Position numbers and translations under genes: made by a program. This document shows positions 27,194 to 40,300 of a stretch of 64,000 bases of DNA, one piece after another. The notes under the pieces are model-generated. The model saw nothing but the letters and a program-made list of their open reading frames with translations. It was not told where the DNA came from and did not search any database. Each line of letters opens with the position of its first letter. The stretch's first letter is position 1. The stretch spans positions 1 through 64,000 of the forward strand of contig JAURVB010006143.1 in the NCBI GenBank assembly GCA_033002965.1, in the 5' to 3' direction. Origin of the DNA: Piper betle. Taxonomy: Eukaryota > Streptophyta > Magnoliopsida > Piperales > Piperaceae.

Positions 27194-28864
27194 AGAGGAA
27201 AAAGCGGCTTTTCCAACTACATCAACGTTATCTCAGTTACTAGTCTGCCCACAAGGCTGTATAAATATTTTGCATGCATTCAATTTCCATTTACCAGCGT
27301 AAATGTTTCCAATAGTCATCCCCTTTGTTAGTTTTTTTGAAAAAAAAGAAAAATAAATTCTTCAAGATGCTGCGTGGTATATGTACTGAACGAAACATGA
27401 ATTTGGTATGTGCAGAATATAGGTGTTTTTCAAGGAAATTTGGTTGTATTCACTTCGGAAGACAAGGGTCTAATTTTAATGAAGGGAATAATTCAGCAAA
27501 ATGTTGAGCAATATAAAGCTTTTGTGTGGTTTTATTTAGCAATTAATTCAAGCCGTTTATTTGGATCTTGAGAAGCCACATCTCAAGCTTTTTGATACTG
27601 TTGTTTCACCGGAAGACCTATCATCAAAACATGTAATGAGATGACTATCTGTTAAACAGTGTTGTTATTTGAAGAATTTTATCTTACCCTTGAACTTTTT
27701 GGAAATATAGTTGCGGTACAATTGGCGGAGGCTAATAATAGTGAAGAGTTCGGAAATCCAATTCGATAGCTGGCATTGTGGCGTAATTGACATTTTAATT
27801 ATTCTGTCAACATTGTATGATGCACGAGGTGAAGGAAACATGTCATCCACTGCAGTGTCCCCTGGGATCTGGCTTGAAGCTTTCTGGAAAGAAAAACTCG
27901 TCCGTAAACTGGCATCTATCAACACTGTACCACCATAGAACACTCAATCGTGTATTAGTCATATTCTTTTAAGAGACAAGTACGTATTACGTATAGATAA
28001 TTTTTAGATTGAATTCTCGTGATTCATGAATGACTATGTCATATTGCTCAAACTAAATAACTTTGGTCACGCCTTTCACTGTCTCAGACTGGCGGCTCGG
28101 AGACTCCTCGATCAACAGGCCACAGGTCTTGCCGATGCCAGAGCGCTTTCTATGGGCTATCTTAAAGTTTTTAAAAATTCATCAAAAATTTTAAAAATGA
28201 AAAAATTATTAAATTCAAAACTTAAAATTGAATTAGCTTTCTAAATATCAATTTGAACGACAGGCTCCAAATTAATACACGATTAATCAATATCAAAGTT
28301 GAACCGACTAAATTGTTATGAATTTTGAGTATATACCGGAATAAGTAACTATTTGAATATATTTAATTAAAACCCATCTCTCATATGGTACTCGGTGGTC
28401 CAATTCCAACCAAGATGTTAGAAAAATTCAAGTATTTAATAAAATAAGATAAATTAAAAATATTAAGTAAAAATATGTTTATGAAAAATTAAAATTGAAT
28501 TAAGGGTATTTATGTTAATAAAATAAAAAATTATAAATAAAATACATTTAAAATTTAAAAAGTGGCTTTAAGTAAAATAAGAGCAGGAGATCGGATTATA
28601 CGTGAATCAAAAAACATGAGATGCGGTTATGTTCGATAAAATTTTAAGTTTTTAATTAATTATAATATAAAAATTTAAAGCATAATTATTTATGAAATAT
28701 TGAATCCAAACAGGAGCTCGTGACTCAGCACGTTCACGAGATTTGTATGTCTCAATTCTCAAACCCAAAACGTGGGAAGCCCTCGTCTTCCCCAATCTCC
28801 CAAATGTCCAAACCCTAGATCACCCTCTCCATCTCTCATTAATCGGCCTCCGATCTCGGCGGCC
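27194..28864. other. Intergenic region between VDE and TBC genes
   Basis: The first 150 or so bases are the VDE 3' region. A stretch at 27665-27943 keeps open frames on both strands, the longer being 92 codons on the minus strand, but I recognise no protein in either. A short GC-rich patch lies at about 28070-28155. From about 28160 to 28700 the DNA is AT-rich. The final 150 bases are the TBC leader. Confidence 0.55.
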
Positions 28865-31800
28865 ATGGGGCAGAAGGGCGTGCCCGACTGGCTCAACAGC
28901 TCCCTGTGGGCCTCCAACCCAGCCCAGGACGAGCGCCTCCTGCGCTACGCCCCCAAGCCCACCGCCCCAGATCCGCCGCCACCGCCCGAAGCTCGGGCCG
29001 TCCGGGAGCCGCCGGCGGTTGTCGCCTCCGCGGCCGTGAAGGAGTCGCCTCCGCGGGAGGACGTACGGGAGGAGCCGTCCGCTAGCGTGTCGCCGGAGGA
29101 CGTCTCCCGGCAGGCCCAGCTGTTGGCTGAGGTAGTTGCGTGGTGGCTTTTGTTTTGTGTAGTGTGGTTTTGTGCGTGTTGATGGCTGTGGTGATTGTGG
29201 GTTTTGTTTCTCTGTGCATGCAGCTGTCGAAGAAAGTTGTCAATTTGAAGGAAGTGAGGAGGTTGGCGTCTCAGGGGATTCCCGATGGTGCTGGGATACG
29301 ATCCACTGTCTGGAAGGTAATCTGGATGGACATATTTTTAGACCCCATCTTATAGACGAAGAGAAAAGAATTCATAGTTTGTTGTGCGAACGAATAGTTG
29401 TTCATGCGTGAATTGAGTAATTCGACTTCGATTAGTCACCGTGCTGTATAATTGGATTATCCGTGTGCCGGAGCTACGAATGTTGGTTACTATTGAACGA
29501 AAGATTTTGCTTTGGCTTCTGCTGGTGTGGAATTCGTGTAGTATAATTTTGTTCATGACTAGTTAAATACAACACTTGTGCCACAAATTTCCCTATTTGT
29601 TTGAATTATATTTATAATTTTTTATGCATACTTTTGTGCTAAGTTATAAAGTGTTCTGAACTTTGAACATCTGAACAATTCTTACTTTTTTTATTTTATT
29701 TAGTATGAAACTTTCTTTTTTTCTTTTTTATTACAATTGATATACCTTCTTTTATTTAAATGCTAATTCAGTATAAATGTGTTATATCATATTTGTATCA
29801 AAATGAACATGCTGCAAGACCATATCTTTTATAATGGGAAAGAAATAGTTTTATTAAAAAAAGTAATAGTTGGTCAATTGTGGATTGAGGAAATTCGACT
29901 TTCATTAGTCACCATTAAGGGCAGCTTGATGCACAAAGTCTTTCCCATATAGGAGGTCCATAGAAGGATCGGATCACAAAGGTTCTAGTGTAGCAGCTTT
30001 ACCGTTCATTTTGCAAGGGGCTGGTTCCAAGAGATCTTTCAGTCATGCCGTGCAACTATTACCAGTTGCACCAAGTTTCTCTTCGTTGATTAGACTTTCA
30101 AAATAATTGGTCATGTGTGAATTGTAGAAAAGCAATTTTGATTAGTCTTCATATTTGGTTTGAGGTAGTTGTCTGTGAGTAGATGAATTAAACGAGAGAG
30201 ACACTAATTGCTTTTATGGATAGGCAGCAAGGTTGATCAGTTTTATGCATGACTAGCTATTCATAAGTGTTATATATGCCGTTGCCTCTTGAAGTTGTTA
30301 TTTTGTTTGAAATACATTAATATGGTTAGATGTATGTTTTCCACAATACTTGAGCATCTGACGGTATTTCAACTTATTTTAAGTGCTACTTGTTTGTATA
30401 ACAGTGACATAAATGCGTTAAAGGTATGCTTCTATCAGATTAGATATAACTTGCTTTAGCTATTGCAGCTTCTTTTAGGGTATCTTCCAGCTAATCGTGA
30501 TTTATGGGCTTCTGAATTGGATAAAAAGCGATCCCAATATGCTATATTCAAAGAGGAGGTTCTTGTAAATCCAGTAAGTACAAATTCTTGATAGGTACAT
30601 TGATCTTGAAGAAAATAGTGAAATTGGGTTAACTTTGGCAGTTATTCATGGTAGAGGGAATTTTGTTTGCTTAAACTGGTTGTAGACTGATTATGTCAAT
30701 CATAATGAATTTGTCAAATTGAACGAACACTGTAAACCTTCAATTTTTCATTGAGATTGATTGTCTGAATAAATGTGATTAATATGCCTTAGGAATTTTA
30801 AATCTGTATCTTAGTTTGTAAATCATTACTCTCAGCTTTGTAGAGTGACCTGGACAAGGTTGAATAAGTATCTTACTTGTGTGAATTATTCCTAGTAGTT
30901 GACTTTGAAAGTTACTTCTTTTGTAAGTACCCCAAAGTAACCAGTTTACTCAATTTTATTTGCTTATCCAATTCAATATCATTGTGAAGTTATCACTGCT
31001 GTCCTGTTAAGGTGCAATCCCAATAGCTGTTGGTATTTTTTCTTGTGAACTGTGATGTTTTTCCCATTTCTTTCAACTTTGTTGGCAATTATTGGTGCCT
31101 GAATGTTTCTTGTGTTAGTCAGTCAGAAATTACAAGGAAGCTGGATAACACAAGAGTTACTGCGATTGACAAAGAAAAAAGTGGAGGAAGTGGTTTGCTG
31201 CCAAGATCTGAAATTACTCATGGAGAGCATCCTTTAAGCCTCGGAAAAGCTAGCGTTTGGAATCAATTTTTCCAGGTAATTTTTCGTGACAAAATTTGGC
31301 AAAGGTTCCTCTCGTTATTTCACGTGCGTTGTTGCCGTCTTGCTGTAGCTATTGTTGATTTGAAGGTTTGAATTTCACCTGTATCACTTCATATCATTAC
31401 TCTCTACAATATTAATTATTATAAAAGCTAGGTCGCTTATTTAAGAATCTTTTTAGTTAACGTTTTCAAAATATGTATTATATTGGTGTTTTTTAATAGC
31501 CTGAAGTGTGAGCTAAACTGGATTTTGAAGCAAATTTTATTTGCGTATGAAGTTGCCTTTATAATCTGCATTGACCTTTTATGTTATAAATATATACGTA
31601 ATAACCTTTGGTATGAAATTTTTGTTAGGATGCAGAGATCATTGAGCAGATTGACCGAGATGTAAAGCGCACTCATCCAGACATGAATTTTTTTCCGGGG
31701 ATGCTTCATTTGCTAGATCTAATCAAGTAAGGTTTTGCTTTTGTTGGAAAATAAGAAAGATGCTATACTGGGTAATGTAAGTGCATGCTCTATGTTTCAG

Positions 31801-33660
31801 GAAGCTCTGAGGCGTATATTAATTGTGTTTGCAAAATTAAATCCCGGTATACGATATGTGCAAGGAATGAATGAAGTGCTGGCTCCTCTATTCTATGTTT
31901 TCCGAAATGATCCAGACGAGAAGAGTTCAGTAAGTTGACATATTTTTCTCTTTCTTGTTATTGAGTCTACCAGCAATTTATCATGTTTTAACTTTATTCC
32001 AATGTCTTGCTGAAAATTTTTAAACTGTTTGACCTTCAACTTTACCATATTAGCTATAAAAGGGCAGGAGGAACATGGATTCCCCTGGTGATCTATTTGT
32101 TTCTAACCACTTTGTTCTATTAAAATTGGGGTAATTGCCTAAAGAGGTTAGATCCTTTATTGCTAGTTTAAAAAATTTGCACTGTAGCCAGGGTTGAGCG
32201 AGTTCGGTATGTAGTCTACATGAAAATGGCTTTCTATCTTTGTATCTATGTTCATCCTTCCCTTCCCGGGATCAAATAGTTGGCATAGACAAAGCAGCCA
32301 TCTTATGTCCTCTTCTCAACTTCCCTAGAAGTATCAAACAAAGGTAAGCCATCTTTAAAATGTAAGCATTGGGGAACATTCCGTTGTACCTTCTAGATCT
32401 TCCCCTCATTGAAAAGTTTTCCACTTATAACATTTTTTAGCATTAGTCAACTGCTTTTTGTTTTCCCAAGGGTATCGTTTGTGTCCTTTTCGTCCAGATA
32501 TATGTTGTTCTGCATACATATGGCTTTGTTTTTGAGTGCTAGTATCTGTAACAGTTGTAAAATGAAAGAAATATCCTTCTTGTGGTTAGTAAAGTCATAA
32601 TCATCATTGGTTGTAGCAGTGTTGGTCATTCTGATCATAGTCACACAACTCTGATAAAAATGAAACGACAAGTTTCAACATCAAATGAGGATCCTTGGTG
32701 TTATATAGTGATGTTTTTGCTAAATTTTAGAAATTCTATTTAGTTATTATTCTTTCAAAAGCAGCAAAATTCAACCTAGCTTTCATAGCTAGCATTAATG
32801 TTGAGGATTTATCAATTTCATCACTGGGAATCATTATTAACCAGTTTGAATTATCTTTTTGATTATGGGTAGACACGGTTGCCAATGAAAAGTTCCTGTT
32901 GTGAATCATTTTAAAAAATAAGGCACACTTGGTAATGATTTGGATGGTGAACAGGTTGAACGCTTTTGTTAATGCTTTGGCATTGCTTGTCTGTTTGTAC
33001 ACTTAACTACTGTTTTGTATTATGTAGGCCTCTGCTGAAGCGGATACATTTTTCTGCTTCGTTGAATTATTAAGCGGATTTCGGGATAATTTCTGTCAGC
33101 AGCTTGACAATAGTGTTGTGGGTATCCGCTCTACAATTACAAGTTTGTCACAGCTCTTAAAGGAGCATGACGAAGAACTTTGGCGACATTTGGAGGTTAC
33201 AACCAAGGTCAGGATTCTGGGAAAATGTAAATTGAGGTCGTGTGATAATCAAGGTTCTAATGTCAAGTTCTTGATTGGAAAAGCAGGTCAATCCTCAGTT
33301 CTATGCTTTCAGATGGATAACGCTATTATTGACACAGGAGTTCAACTTTGCTGATTGTCTACACATATGGGATACGCTACTGAGTGATCCAGAAGGCCCA
33401 CAGGCAATATTAAAGTTCTTGCCATTTAGTGATGAAATCGGAATATGATCAAATGAATGTAATCTTGTACTAACAAGTGTTTGCGAATGTTGCAGGATAC
33501 CTTACTAAGAATTTGTTGTGCCATGTTGATCCTCGTCAGACGAAGGCTATTGGCTGGGGATTTCACTTCTAATTTAAAGCTGTTGCAGCATTACCCTTCA
33601 ACAAATATAAGTCATCTCCTGTATGTTGCTGACAAGCTGCGTGCCCGTTCTGCTCGTTGA
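28865..33660 (+). CDS. TBC-domain Rab GTPase-activating protein, TBC1D13-like
   Basis: TBC proteins speed GTP hydrolysis by Rab GTPases in vesicle traffic. Nine exons: 28865-29131, 29224-29316, 30469-30573, 31123-31275, 31629-31726, 31801-31929, 33028-33207, 33287-33403, 33496-33660. The intact product would be about 435 residues. Exon 1 is GC-rich and encodes the start MGQKGVPDWLNSSLWA and a proline-rich linker. The TBC domain begins at GIPDGAGIRSTVWK. The arginine finger is in IDRDVKRTHPDM and the glutamine finger in YVQGMNEVLAPLFYVF, so both catalytic residues are present. Exon 5 is 98 bases where 99 are needed: a run of seven T at 31688-31694 lacks one base. After it the frame resumes as SGDASFARSNQ, as in relatives. 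Intron 8 seems to start with GC rather than GT (after GPQ at 33403). Intron 2 carries a SINE. Without correcting the T run the protein would stop inside the GAP domain. Confidence 0.92.
29407..30150. repeat. Three related 35-40 base repeats in TBC intron 2
   Basis: Copies at 29407-29440, about 29877-29912 and about 30111-30150 share the pattern GTGAATTGAG...TTCGACTT...ATTAGTCACC, with growing divergence. The second and third copies lie just outside the SINE. They suggest local duplication in the intron before or around the SINE insertion. Confidence 0.5.
29917..30084 (-). mobile_element. Au-like tRNA-derived SINE in TBC intron 2
   Basis: Read on the minus strand, this starts near CTTGGTGCAACTGGTAA, where GGTGCAACTGG at 30072-30062 fits the pol III A-box consensus. 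It continues through CCAGCCCCTTGCA, TAAAGCTGC, CCTTTGTGATCCG and ends near CTTTGTGCATCAAGCTGCCC. This order matches the widespread angiosperm Au SINE (my recollection of the family, not an alignment). The B box is decayed. It is old, in antisense to the host gene, and does not touch an exon. Confidence 0.75.
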
Positions 33661-35781
33661 TGCAACATCTGTTGTTGCTACTCGGTTCATTTGCCACACC
33701 CAGCAGCTTGTAAAATTGTTGTGCTTTATTATTATTTTTTTATCTGGTGTTCAATCCTTATTTCTTCGGGCTTTTTAATGTGAAGTAGCGAAGTAGCACT
33801 CGTCATTTTGAGGGGGAAAAAATACAACTCTTGCTTGTGTTTGTTTGTTGTTTTTTTAATGGTATGCGCCGCGTCTTTTTCCTTTCGTAGCCGGGTTTGC
33901 GACTTGTGTATATTAGCCAAAAGAAAACCATGTATAGGCTATGTATGGAAACTACTAGGAGGTGATAAGTAGTCAGGTCCTATACTGATATACGCAGAAT
34001 TAGGTTTTATACTTATAAAAAATTCTCCCTCCCTCATCCTATCAATTCTAACCAAGCTGTTCTGAAATCGAAGCAAAAAGAAAGGAGAGATGTGATTGAG
34101 ACAATTGAATTAGAAACTAATATTGAATCGATGTATTCACGGCAAACACTGTTGTCTAACCAAGTTGTTATAGATTTCTAATCGATTGAGGGTCATTTCA
34201 ATTAAAATTTTAATTGTATAAATAAAAAATTGTATAAATTATTATATGTTAATCTTTTAATATTTAAAATTGATAAATATATAATTTATAATACTTAAAA
34301 ATATTGATTTAGTTATTTTACAAAAATAATATATTTTTTAATAATTTTTATTAAATGACTTAAGGAGGCGATTATTGAATCTATGGAGCCATTTATAAAG
34401 TTGAATCAACAAGCCATAAAATTTAAATAGTTTGGGAAATTTTTGAAGTTAAAAATGTCGTTTTAAAACTATGGTTCGGCCATGTTATAATAAATTAATG
34501 GATTATAAAATTTGTTTTTTATTAAAATAGATGTGTAAGTTATACTTTTGGTTGAAGGAGAGGTTATAAGTAATTTGTACACAAAAACGTACATATTAAC
34601 TCTACATGAGTAGGTCTATCATTTTTTTATATACTTAGTTATTAATATTTAAAATTTTATTTTAAAAAATATAATTAAATATTATTAAGTCAAAATTATT
34701 TTAAAGCTGTCTACCAAAGGAGAAATATTATTTATTTTTTAAATAATTAAATTAAAGGTGTGGAAAACGTCAACCCTAGTTAAGATTTTAATTTCTGGTG
34801 GGTAATTTAAAATTTTTGGGTTATATGCTTGTTTTTTTTCGTGTATTGGGCAAGTCAACGCTGTGGACTTATGATAAGCGTCACTCGTGATATACCAAGT
34901 CAACTCGAACCTGCCCAATTGCACCCTTTTCTCCTTCTCTCCGAAATTTTCTTTTTTTCTTTTCAAACCCGTACATACGTGTGTGTGTTCCTGGTTGAAC
35001 TCACTGTGCATCCTTTGTGAAAAAATAATCATAATTTGAATATTAAATTAAATTTAAGAAAAAATATTAATAATTAAATTGAATTAATTATCAGACTCTA
35101 TTTTGTAAGCAAAGAGTCGAAGAGAATATAAAGACGTGACATTGAATATTGACGTGGAGTTCAACCACTGTACTGTTAATTCGACATGAAAACCCAACAT
35201 CTAATATAGCATTTGAAAACAATTTCAACATTATTCTCATTCTTTGACTTCTCACTTATTAAAAAATTTTGATAACTAATTAAACTTAATTTCTAGCACA
35301 CTTCCCCTGCCACAAGAGCATCTCATCCGTTTGTTTTCTCTTTTTTATGACCTCAATGTTTGTTATTCATCTCGCCTGCCGAAGTTATCATGAAATTCAC
35401 ATCTTACAGTGAATCCTAGTGATGTCCACATTCGTATTGTTATTTAGTCGTTTTTACTGATATAGTCAGGTCTTTACGGTAGCAACGAAGCTTTCCAAAG
35501 GTGGGGTTTTCCCATTTCTAGAGTTTTAGCGCTAGTTCTGAAAATTAGACAATAATGTTTTTTTGTACAAATAAATGCGGCATCTTGATCATTTCTAGAG
35601 TTGAAGCGTTAGATATGAAAATTAGGTGATATTGTTTGATTTTATAGGAAAAGGTTTCTTGCTATCTTTATTATTTAGTATTTGGCGACAACTGGATGGT
35701 GTGTTAAGGAGCCAGAGTGCTCGATCATCTTCACATAGCAATAACAATGGAGTGGCTGACAATTGAGTGCCAGATTCAAGT
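33661..35781. other. Intergenic region after TBC gene
   Basis: This contains the TBC 3' region to about 33950, then AT-rich sequence with a pyrimidine-rich patch near 34825-35000. From 35690 the sequence may be leader of the RING gene: an open frame with RSQSARSSSHSNNN is followed by TGA at 35764-35766. No other gene is supported. Confidence 0.55.
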
Positions 35782-37306
35782 ATGGTGCTCGAAGTGGACC
35801 TTAATGAACCATTGCATGATGAAAATATGGCCCTTGGCAACCGAAGCAGCGATGCTAATTCTTGCCTGGATCATGATGTTATCATCTGCTCTCCAAGAAG
35901 TTTTGCAGAAGTATTTGTTCTCTTCTCCACTCATGCAAGAGATAATGGTTCATTATGAAACTGTCGATCTGGGGAAAATTGTTCTGTCTCTTGATGTATT
36001 TTCCTTTTGAGTAATATGTCAAACAAAATGACAAGCTAACTCTTGATCATGCATGGAATGCATTTTTGCTGGCAAGGAGACACTCTCCGGAGGAATGCTT
36101 CCTCTAATGGGGGCATCATAACTGTTGATGAACATTTTGATGTTCATTTATCAGGTTGTCTTTCAAATTTTTTTCCTTGCATAGAAGTGTGCTCAAATGT
36201 GATGTTAAATTCATACATGATCCCTTTTTCTTTCTCGGGTTGATTGCTTGTGTCTATGTTGGTTGATATATGGGTGCGTATATCTGTAAGTTAATGTACT
36301 ATTGAGCGACTAAGGCTGAATTTGTTAATGGTGTATTTGAAGTTTTTTTCTCGCAACTCTTTAACAGCTTTTTATGCTTTGTTATAATTTGTATGCTTTC
36401 TTTTTAACAACCGGCATCTATCCCCTTCGGATAGAACCGGATTGTTGACTGACCACATGTGAGGCTTCGCCGATTCAAAACATAACCAAGTTCATCCCCA
36501 TCGATTGGGGCTTCCTTAACTCTTATTGCCTTGACAGAGACTGCTGAACATGATATGTGGGACCGACACAAAAAGGCACTCACGCACACCCTAGAAGCAT
36601 GCTAGAGTCAAGGGGAGAATGTAGCTAAGAGGGGAAGGCGGCTTGTACTCTGGATTTTTCTTTTGTATAATTCATTGGAGCATAGGGACTATTTTGGCAG
36701 GATTATTGACTTTTTGCATAGAACAATTTAAAGTCTGACGAGTTTCTTAGAAATCAGAATTAGATAACTCATGATCATCCCCGTTCAGTTGCTCTATAGA
36801 GATTTCATTATCCTTTGCAAATACTTTCTCATTCACCTTAAGCGCGGTTGTACTCTGTGTGACATTTGTTCTGTTAATCAAGCATGAAATGTTGCCGATG
36901 AGCAGGCCATAGCATGGACACTTGGTAACATTATTGGCCGTGGAAGTGAAAGATTTGATGGAAGAAACACAAGGAAGGGGAAAAAGAATAAACACATCGA
37001 CTTGGATCAGGTAATGGTTATTCAAGAAGGATTTGTAGTTGCATAACTTCTTTGGAAAATAACATGTGCAAATTTCTCAACTGACAAATAATTTGAGCAG
37101 ATTACGGCGAGGAACAATCAGAAGAACCAATATTTACATGTCCAATTTGCATGGGGCCTAGTTGAATAGGTGTCAACTATTTGTGGTCACATATTTTGCA
37201 GAGAATGCATCACAACTGTACAGCAGCACAGAAGAAGTGTCCTACTTGTCGTAGACGCCTCAATCCCAGCAATGCACAGAGAATATATCTTCCTCCCATA
37301 AGTTAG
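35782..37306 (+). pseudogene. Decayed RING-finger (RNF4-like) E3 ligase gene
   Basis: Relatives are small plant RING proteins resembling RNF4, with a C-terminal C3HC4 ring. Three exon remnants are visible upstream: 35782-35910 (MVLEVDLNEPLHDENM to SPRSFAE, GTATTT donor), about 36060-36151 (RRNASSNGGIITVDEHFDV), and about 36885-37011 (IGRGSERFDGRNTRKGKKNK). The ring exon is 37101-37306. In it FTCPICMGP, then after a frame change LVE, a TAG at 37167-37169 where glutamate is expected, VSTICGHIFCRECIT, a second frame change, and AQKKCPTCRRRLNPSN to QRIYLPPIS and stop. The second remnant has no phase-matched AG acceptor. All eight zinc ligands can still be seen but not in one frame. Two frame changes plus a stop in 200 bases go beyond homopolymer error, so I call it a pseudogene; a badly sequenced gene is the alternative. 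Confidence 0.7.
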
Positions 37307-40300
37307 AATTTTGTTTCCCATTAATGTGTGATCTGGAGACAATGCGTCGTTCTACCTCTTATTTGATTCTCGGTGTGTTAAAATTGTTTCCTATATTGAT
37401 CTTGAGTTGATGAATGAGCCAACTAGTGCGTCAATAATGAGATAAAATGGACACAATTTATTATTACCGGACGAAAGAGAGTGCGATGATCTAGGAACGC
37501 ACCGAGTAAGAAAGCCACTGTTTTCATCATCTTGATCTTTTGACGCGATATCATGATATGAAATAAAGGAAGGCCATCAAAATCATGGAATGAGAGCTTG
37601 GAAACAAAGACTGGAGCCGGCGATTGTTAGAAGGAAGCGTCACCGTCTCATTGAGTAAACAATTGATGCAAAGGGGAGAAGAATCAATGTCAAATTGAAA
37701 TTATCAATCAATCAAAGTCTATTATGCAGGTGGTTAGCTAACTAATATGTTGCTTACCGTGAACGCCATTGTAAGACAGCAGTAACCGCAGGGTCCTCGA
37801 GCGAAGTCTTCTTCCCTAAATTATCAAACCATGGAATACGATGAAAGGGCTTGAGGTTTCCAATGCTACTTGTTGGCAAATTAACTGGCCGTGACGCTGT
37901 AAATTTGATTCCATAATTTGGATGGTTGAGTAGGTTTTATACAGAATTGAGCAAAAATGCATTTATGTTTAGGTAAATTTTTTGATTAGTGGTGGCATGA
38001 GTGATGCACGGTATTATATAATTTTTGACTATTTATTATAATTGTATTTATTGGGAAATAGACATAAAACTCTCTTAATACAAATCAATTTGAAATATAC
38101 AATTTTTGAAAAATATAATATATGAGAAATTGAAAAATTAACATGCACCTCAAAAGAGAGTAGATCAACCTCACTCCTAGATTAAGACTCCGACTTTAAT
38201 TTGAGATAATAAAAACTTTTTCAAACTCTCATTTTATGAGTCAAAAATTATCAAGAGGATGTTCTATTTAACATCAACAGAGTTGTCCTTTATATAGAAG
38301 AATATGAGTAAAATTTTAAAAGTCGTCTCATTTAACTTCTATAGAAAAAGATTAAATCACATATAAATATGCGAAATACCAACCATTAGTGTGATAAACC
38401 GAAAAGCCAAAATTTATAATTGAGTTCTTCCAATACAAATGGGTGAGATAAACTCAATAGTATTTGACTACTATCAAATGATTCAAAAGTTTACATAAGT
38501 TTAAATTGATTTATAACATATTACATTGTAATTAAAAGTTTCCCTATAATGTACATTTGTATTGCTTAATTTTTGTCATATAAAATATTTATTTCTATAA
38601 TCTTATCTATTATATTTATAATATATTATTTTTATCAATTATTTTGATATTTATCAATTTGTTTATTTAAGAAATCTACTTACAAATAGTTAAACTTAAA
38701 ATAAAGTGGTTTAAATCATTTATATTTTCGACTTCTATTTGTAATTATAAATGTGTAAAATTATAATTTAATTTATTTTTAAAAATAAAAGGTTACACCT
38801 ACTCTTGTTAATAAAAGGGAAACTCAATGATACATTTGATTAAAAGTAGAAGATTTTGTCAACCAAAATACAACAAAAATAAAAAATAAATAAATTAAAA
38901 TATTATAGTATATTTTCTCGTTCAATTAGGATTTATCTTTAAAGTCGATATTAATCAGAATCTATATTTAATATATTAGATGATTATAGTCTATCTTATT
39001 ATTCAAAGAGAGTTTATTTATAAATTAAAATTTATCTGTAATATAAATTATTTATGATGCAACATCTTACCTAATTATTATAATATAATTAGTGAACATA
39101 CGACACATCTTAATTAAAAGACTACAATAATTAACTAATACTTATGTGAATAAGAAATAAAAGGCAACATTATAAAATAATTTTTTTAAATATTATAAAA
39201 TAGTTGGAGGAAGACAACTACACTGAATTAAAAGTCTTCTGTTATATATATATGAATTATACCTCATATAACTTATATAAGCTATACTTTTTATTTTAAA
39301 CAAAAATTAGTGGATCACAATTCAAAAATTACATAGATAAATAAATCAATAAATAGTAAGGGTGATTATAAATTTTTGACACAACTTATTTTTGTCACAA
39401 TGATGTTTAAAAAAGATAAAATTTTATCAACCTTATATTTATATACCCTACTTTTAATATATATAAAAATTATTTTGTGAAACCCATTAAAAAAATCAAA
39501 TTAAATATGTAGCTCATATAAGCTGTATAAGCCGTAACTCATATAACTTTTCCTTTATATATATATATATATATTGATATAGATAAAGGCAGTTTGGAGT
39601 GAAAAAATTATTGATATGGGCTATTGCTTCAAATGTCCATTTTGTATAGCTCTTGTGGTTCTTAGGATACAATAAAAAATTAACTTTTAACTTTTTAGAA
39701 TTATCAATTCCATCAATAAAAATATTATTCACCTATTGTTAACTCCAAATAATCACAAATAATAGGATTAGAAGCATCCATACATTTATAGCAAAATATA
39801 AAAAATTCATTATAATTTGTTATGTGCCGTGTCATTTGGACGTGCATCTCTTATTTGTATGATTTTTATTATTTACATTAAAAAGAATCAAATGTAGTAT
39901 TGTGAAATTTGTTTAAATTAAGATTGGACATTATATTTAAAAAAGTGAGTGCAATGTATACTATTAAAAATTTTAATTCAAATATAAATTATTATAAAAT
40001 GTAGAATTTTGATTTATATGTAAAGAGACTCTAACAATCACTTAAACTTCTAGCATAAAAAATAATTTTATAAATGAAAATATAAAAAAGAACCTCTCGC
40101 CCGTAAATAAATGGTCTACTTCACTGGCCATTCAAAAATTTGACTTCTTAATGAGTCATTATTAACTTAAACTACCCTTTTTAGGTGTCACTATCGAAAT
40201 GTTAAATGTGGAAGAAGTAGAACACTAATTATAAATAGGGAAAAAATTTCTGAGCCTAGGGTAAGAACAGTTTTCTGCCCCTGCCCCTAACTCTAATATG

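Noticed and set aside
27665..27943. Minus-strand open frame of 92 codons between VDE and TBC
   Set aside because: No motif, splice context or family is recognised, and the plus strand is open there as well.
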